64,000 nucleotides of DNA, taken from contig NZ_MSCJ01000001.1 of assembly GCF_002954615.1 (NCBI RefSeq), positions 2,046,001-2,110,000 on the forward strand, given 5' to 3'. This DNA is from Photobacterium angustum. GTDB taxonomy: Bacteria; Pseudomonadota; Gammaproteobacteria; Enterobacterales; Vibrionaceae. The position numbers and the translations under genes are program-made. The notes under the pieces were generated by a model, which worked only from the letters and a program-made list of their open reading frames with translations, was not told the origin of the DNA and did not search any database. The first letter of the stretch is position 1; every line of letters begins with the position of its first letter. This document shows, piece after piece, positions 59,993 to 64,000 of this stretch.

Positions 59993-61117
59993 ATGAAACC
60001 AGAGCTAACCTTACACCAACGCACTCTATCGCTAACTCGTTTTCCAGTAAGGAAAAATGAAACTCTGCAAGCATGGGATGCTGGCGATGAGTACCTGATC
60101 AATTATTGCCAAGATCTGGAACTCGACCCTGAACGTCCAATTCTTATCATGAACGATAGCTTTGGCGCATTAAGTTGCTGGTTTTCAAATCAAGCACCTG
60201 TAACAAGTGTGACGGATTCTTTTGTCTCTAAACAGGCATTTATTGCTAACTTAGAAAACAACCAATTACCAACGATTAATATTGTTGATTGTCTTTCAAA
60301 ATTGCCTAACAACCCTCAGTTAGTTTTGTTAAAGCAGCCTAAAAACAATCGGTTATTAAGCTGGCAATTACAACAATTATGTCACTTACTTCCTGCTGAT
60401 TGCACCATTATTGCGGCAGGTAAAGTAAAAGAGATTCATTCTTCTACCTTAAAGCTATTTGAAAAGTTTTTAGGTGAGACCAAAACATCACTAGCCGTTA
60501 AAAAAGCACGATTAATATTTTGTAAAACCAATCCTAACTTAGCAAAGCCCCTACCCCGCCCTACACAATGGGATGTGCCTGAGCATAAGTTAACAATCAC
60601 TAACCACGCCAACGTATTTTCTAGTGATAGCTTAGATATTGGTGGTCGTTTACTGTTAGATTTCATTCCACAAGACCAGAAGTATATAGATATTATTGAT
60701 CTTGGTTGTGGTAATGGGGTGATAGGTATTAAAGCTGCACAATTAAACCCACAAGCTAACGTTGTTTGTGTCGATGAAAGTTTCATGGCGACTGCATCAT
60801 GCCGTGAAAATGCAGATTTAAACTTAGAAAATCCTAAACAATTACAAGTAGTAACAGCTAACTGCTTAGATAACTTCCCACTTGATAGCGCTGACTTAGT
60901 CTTATGTAATCCTCCTTTCCATCAGCAAAATACCGTTACTGATCATATTGCTTGGCAAATGTTCTGCGATGCACAACGAGTATTGCGTCAAGGTGGCGAT
61001 CTGATCGTGATCGGGAATAGGCAATTGGGTTACCATGAAAAGCTAAAACGTGTCTTTGGTAATGTAAAACTTATCGGCCAAAGTAATAAATTTGTGGTTT
61101 TGCAATCGTCAAAATAA
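59993..61117 (+). CDS. rlmG: 23S rRNA m2G1835 methyltransferase RlmG
   Basis: RlmG (YgjO) methylates G1835 of 23S rRNA. The 374 residues align with E. coli RlmG: LTLHQRTLSLTRFP, LQAWDAGDEYL, LIMNDSFGALSC, STLKLFEKFLGE, NHANVFSSDSLDIGGR, then the SAM motif IIDLGCGNGVIGI and the catalytic CNPPFHQQNTVTDHIAWQMF. These features favour RlmG over the related RsmC. It is divergent from bolA. Confidence 0.95.
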   Translation: MKPELTLHQRTLSLTRFPVRKNETLQAWDAGDEYLINYCQDLELDPERPILIMNDSFGALSCWFSNQAPVTSVTDSFVSKQAFIANLENNQLPTINIVDCLSKLPNNPQLVLLKQPKNNRLLSWQLQQLCHLLPADCTIIAAGKVKEIHSSTLKLFEKFLGETKTSLAVKKARLIFCKTNPNLAKPLPRPTQWDVPEHKLTITNHANVFSSDSLDIGGRLLLDFIPQDQKYIDIIDLGCGNGVIGIKAAQLNPQANVVCVDESFMATASCRENADLNLENPKQLQVVTANCLDNFPLDSADLVLCNPPFHQQNTVTDHIAWQMFCDAQRVLRQGGDLIVIGNRQLGYHEKLKRVFGNVKLIGQSNKFVVLQSSK

Positions 61118-61215
61118 TCTAACGTGTTTATGACGTTAATTTATTGCTTGTGATATTTAATACAACATTGATTTTTCGTTTATATTTAAACAACGAATAC
61201 AAGGAAATGGAGAGC

Positions 61216-61785
61216 ATGAAAAAATATATTGTGATTGCCGCAGCATTATTACTAAGCGCATGTGCAAGCCGTCCTGCGCAACCACCACTCGCTTTAACAT
61301 TAACGCCAGTTTTAGCACAGCAAGCAACATCACAGCTTGCAGTACAACTATCAAGCAAAGATGATCGTAATCATAACTATATCGCCATCATTGATAGTGG
61401 TGCGACCAATGTTGAAGAGTTTCAACCTGAAGGTAATATTGCATCAACCTTTCAAGCAGCATTAACAAAACAATTTGCCAGTGAAGGGATTACTGTAAAC
61501 ACTGCTTCAACGTCAAATATTGCTATAAATATTCAGCAAGCCTTAGTCAACGTGACCCAAGGCCTAGTTAAACATGATATTAATAGCCAACTTCAAATTG
61601 AACTCGTTGTAACGACACCAAAAGGTACTTTTAGTAAAAAATATTCTGCTCGTACTACCAAGCAGGCACCTTTTAAAGTGACGCGCGAAGAAATCGCACA
61701 AAGCTTAGAGAAAATGATGAATTCAGTGCTTAAAGAGATCGCCAAAGACGGCGAATTGCATCAATACTTAACGGAGAATGTTTAA
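61216..61785 (+). CDS. yajG: YajG family lipoprotein
   Basis: This is an envelope lipoprotein related to E. coli YajG, which lies upstream of ampG there as here. Function unknown. The 189 residues begin with a lipoprotein signal ending in LLLSAC. The C-terminal half resembles YajG (QLQIELVVTTPKGTFSKKYS and the KMMNSVLKEIAKDGELHQYL tail). I chose the ATG at 61216 (MKKYIVIAA). GGAG and AAGGAAA lie just upstream. The stop overlaps the next start (TAATG). Confidence 0.9.
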   Translation: MKKYIVIAAALLLSACASRPAQPPLALTLTPVLAQQATSQLAVQLSSKDDRNHNYIAIIDSGATNVEEFQPEGNIASTFQAALTKQFASEGITVNTASTSNIAINIQQALVNVTQGLVKHDINSQLQIELVVTTPKGTFSKKYSARTTKQAPFKVTREEIAQSLEKMMNSVLKEIAKDGELHQYLTENV

Positions 61786-62336
61786 TGTCACGTTTTTTAC
61801 TTGCGCTATGCTTACTTATCGCTTTACCTGTCAGTGCTGCAACACAGGTATTAGTGACAACAAATTTAGGGGATTTTACTATTCAGCTAAATGAAGAAAA
61901 AGCCCCGATTAGTAGTAAAAACTTCTTACGCTATGTTGAAGAAGGCAACTACAACGGAACGATTTTCCATCGTGTTATCCCAGGCTTTATGGCTCAAGGC
62001 GGTGGTTTTGATAAAGACATGGTAAAACGTCCAACTCATGCTCAGATTAAAAACGAAGCAAGTAATGGATTGAAAAACGATACCGCGACTGTTGCAATGG
62101 CACGTACGCAAAATCCAAATTCTGCGACTAACCAATTCTTTATTAACTATAAAGACAATGCATTTTTAAATGCCGCAGGTAATAACCCAGGTTATGCGGT
62201 ATTTGGTAAAGTGGTTAAAGGTTTTTCTGTTGTACAAGATATGGCAAAAATTCCAACAGGTTCAAATCGTGCAACGGGCATGCAAGATGTACCTCAGCAG
62301 CCTATAATCATTGAATCAATGAAAGTTATTAAATAA
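61785..62336 (+). CDS. Periplasmic peptidyl-prolyl cis-trans isomerase (cyclophilin)
   Basis: A PpiA-type cyclophilin that speeds proline isomerisation during folding of exported proteins. The 183 residues start with a signal peptide (cleavage after VSA). The cyclophilin core has NYNGTIFHRVIPGFMAQGG with the catalytic Arg, the FINYKDNAFLN segment and GYAVFGKVVKGFSVV. Its ATG overlaps the yajG stop by one base, so the two are translationally coupled. Confidence 0.95.
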   Translation: MSRFLLALCLLIALPVSAATQVLVTTNLGDFTIQLNEEKAPISSKNFLRYVEEGNYNGTIFHRVIPGFMAQGGGFDKDMVKRPTHAQIKNEASNGLKNDTATVAMARTQNPNSATNQFFINYKDNAFLNAAGNNPGYAVFGKVVKGFSVVQDMAKIPTGSNRATGMQDVPQQPIIIESMKVIK

Positions 62337-62379
62337 ATTGATTACGTCACCTGTGCGCAATCAAGTACAGGTGACGTAT

Positions 62380-62748
62380 ATGATCACACCTATCTATCAA
62401 CCGTCTGTTTCTCATCGTCAAAACAAACGAATTCAGCAGTTTATTTTTGATCAAGCCCCTTCTTTTGCGGTGTCTACTATTGCAACTATTGAGGGTGATG
62501 TTCCTTTTTATCATCTAAAAAATGATGCCCATGAATGTCTTGCTCAGTGGTGGGACATGAATATCGCTGATAAAGACCCAATCGATGATTATGAAGCCGC
62601 TTTTTGGCTATTACTTCAATATGTTGTACAACTCGAAGATTACCAATTGCTAGGCAACATTTATATTCAACAAAAAATCACCAATCACGCTTATTACTTG
62701 CTCAATCTTGCCCCTTGTCCTGAACTAACACAGATCCAGCGTCCTTAA
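62380..62748 (+). CDS. Hypothetical protein between ppi and ampG
   Basis: I do not recognise this 122-residue protein. It starts at ATG 62380 (MITPIYQPSVSHRQN) with AGGTGA five bases upstream. An in-frame TTG at 62338 would add 14 residues. It is cytoplasmic-looking, with many aromatic and acidic residues (ECLAQWWDMNIADKDPIDDY, AFWLLLQYVVQLEDYQLLGN) and mostly helical. It follows the cyclophilin gene by 43 bases and is likely in the same transcript. Confidence 0.7.
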   Translation: MITPIYQPSVSHRQNKRIQQFIFDQAPSFAVSTIATIEGDVPFYHLKNDAHECLAQWWDMNIADKDPIDDYEAAFWLLLQYVVQLEDYQLLGNIYIQQKITNHAYYLLNLAPCPELTQIQRP

Positions 62749-62932
62749 ATAATTACCCTCAAATATCAACCAACTTTTACGGTTTATGAATTAACAGCAC
62801 AAGTTGTTGTCGAATTGATAATGAAGCAATGCACACTGAGCTTATTGCTGCTAAGATCTGATTTATAAAGAAAAATAACAGTTTTATACTTTGCTAAGTA
62901 TCAAGTGTCGATACTTGTGTTACGAGGAAAAT

Positions 62933-64000
62933 ATGGACAAAGCCATACAACAAAATAATACCACCGGTTGGCGTGTGTATTTAAACCCCAAAGCACTGAT
63001 CATGTTCGCGCTAGGGTTCTCCTCCGGCTTACCTATTTTATTAGTCTTTGGCACCCTTTCATTCTGGTTACGAGAAGCAGATGTTAGCCGAACCAGTATC
63101 GGTTTTTTCAGTTGGGTAGCCCTTGCTTATGGCTTCAAATGGGCATGGTCACCACTTGTTGACCGTTTTCCTTTACCCATTTTTTCTCGATTATTTGGTC
63201 GACGTCGTGGCTGGATGTTATTTTCGCAGCTGATCATTATTTTATCGCTATGTGGCATGGCGACCAGCAACCCACAAACAGATCTTCTTCAATTTGCCTT
63301 ATTTGCGATTGTTGTCGCCTTTGCTTCTGCGACACAAGATATCGTCATTGATGCATTTCGTATTGAGCTTGCTACCGTGCGTTTACAAGCCGCATTATCT
63401 GCAACCTATATGGCAGGCTATCGATTAGCGATGATCATGGCAGGTGCTGGCGCACTGGCTTTTGCTGCGTGGTTTGGCTCTGATAGTGGTTATGATCCTG
63501 CAGGCTGGAAAGCCGCTTACTTTATCATGGCTGGTATGATGTCAATTGGCGTGATCACCACCCTATTTGTTAAAGAGCCAAAGATCGACAGCTCATCAAT
63601 TCAAAAGATCGAACATGACTACCAACAAAAATTACAGCAAAAAGGGATAGGTAAAAAACAAGCAAGACTCGCTGCGTGGTTTTATACCGCTGTCGTCATG
63701 CCTTTCCAAGACTTCTTTCAGCGCTATGGTAAAAACGCACTACTGATCTTATTACTCATTAGTTGTTATCGCATTTCTGATGTGGTGATGGGCGTAATGT
63801 CTAATGCGTTTTATGTTGACATGGGCTTTACTAAAAATGAAGTCGCGTCTATATCAAAAGTCTTTGGGGTGATCATGACCTTAGTGGGCGCTGGTTTAGG
63901 CGGTATTCTTGTCAGTAAATTTGGCACCTTACGTATTCTTGCCTTAGGCGCTTTATTATCCGCAATTACCAATCTGTTGTTTATGGTATTTACCTATATT
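62933..64000 (+). CDS. ampG: Muropeptide permease AmpG (3' end beyond window)
   Basis: AmpG imports anhydro-muropeptides into the cytoplasm for cell-wall recycling and thereby controls AmpC-type beta-lactamase induction where present. The visible 356 codons are open to the window edge. The sequence starts MDKAIQQNNTTGWRVYLNPK and shows major-facilitator features: FALGFSSGLPILLVFGTLSF, KWAWSPLVDRFPLP, ATQDIVIDAFRIE and about nine membrane helices so far. GAGGAAAAT precedes the ATG. The yajG-ampG neighbourhood is conserved with E. coli. Confidence 0.93.
   Translation, partial: MDKAIQQNNTTGWRVYLNPKALIMFALGFSSGLPILLVFGTLSFWLREADVSRTSIGFFSWVALAYGFKWAWSPLVDRFPLPIFSRLFGRRRGWMLFSQLIIILSLCGMATSNPQTDLLQFALFAIVVAFASATQDIVIDAFRIELATVRLQAALSATYMAGYRLAMIMAGAGALAFAAWFGSDSGYDPAGWKAAYFIMAGMMSIGVITTLFVKEPKIDSSSIQKIEHDYQQKLQQKGIGKKQARLAAWFYTAVVMPFQDFFQRYGKNALLILLLISCYRISDVVMGVMSNAFYVDMGFTKNEVASISKVFGVIMTLVGAGLGGILVSKFGTLRILALGALLSAITNLLFMVFTYI

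Noticed and set aside
62901..62916. Inverted repeat CAAGT/ACTTG before ampG as an operator
   Set aside because: Only 5 bp per arm. Too short to stand out in AT-rich DNA, and I cannot link it to a regulator.

Overview
The window is a chromosomal segment of a marine gammaproteobacterium of the Vibrionaceae, most likely Photobacterium. The reasons are AT-rich DNA (about 40% GC by eye), flagellar gene content and order typical of polar-flagellated vibrios (including the H-ring genes flgO, flgP and flgT), the Na+-pumping NADH dehydrogenase, and the cluster chiP-ligA-zipA-cysZ-cysK-ptsHI-crr, which follows the Vibrio order. No prophage, insertion sequence, integron or CRISPR array is visible. Nearly everything is core genome.

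Region 1 (1-11.8 kb) is motility. Rod, hook and P/L-ring genes run leftward (flgBCDEFGHI). A terminator after flgE and near-consensus sigma-54 promoters before flgB and before flgF split them into two units. cheV-cheR lie upstream. flgA-flgM-flgN run rightward, with a textbook FliA promoter before flgM. flgOP and flgT are divergent. Region 2 (11.8-17.6 kb) holds tRNA-Arg and tRNA-Ala, two paralogous secreted repeat proteins, gltX, a small secreted protein and a chitoporin. Region 3 (17.6-26.5 kb) is ligA, zipA, cysZ, cysK and the PTS operon ptsH-ptsI-crr. Region 4 (26.5-30.1 kb) has a Dyp peroxidase, a YfeZ homologue and several small lipoproteins or membrane proteins, one behind a Fur box.

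Region 5 (30.1-37.4 kb) is periplasmic nitrate reduction: napFDABC plus a 46-residue membrane protein, divergent from narQ-narP, with NarP and FNR sites between them. Region 6 (37.4-46.5 kb) is arsC-like/dapE, proBA, crl, frsA, gpt and a purine permease behind a PurR box. Region 7 (46.5-52.9 kb) has a structured RNA gene, pepD, dinB with a LexA box, a double-receiver diguanylate cyclase, nqrM and apbE. Region 8 (53-64 kb) is nqrABCDEF, bolA, rlmG, yajG, a periplasmic cyclophilin, an unknown gene and the start of ampG.

The most interesting element is at about 46784-47206 on the minus strand. A strong sigma-70 promoter drives a roughly 390-nt transcript with a hairpin-rich leader, a 29-codon ORF with a good ribosome binding site, a C-rich unpaired segment and a strong intrinsic terminator. 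It resembles the dual-function RNA VcdRP of Vibrio cholerae. Its C-rich segment is perfectly complementary over 8 bases to the unusual ribosome binding site of ptsH in this same window, which suggests direct control of HPr synthesis.
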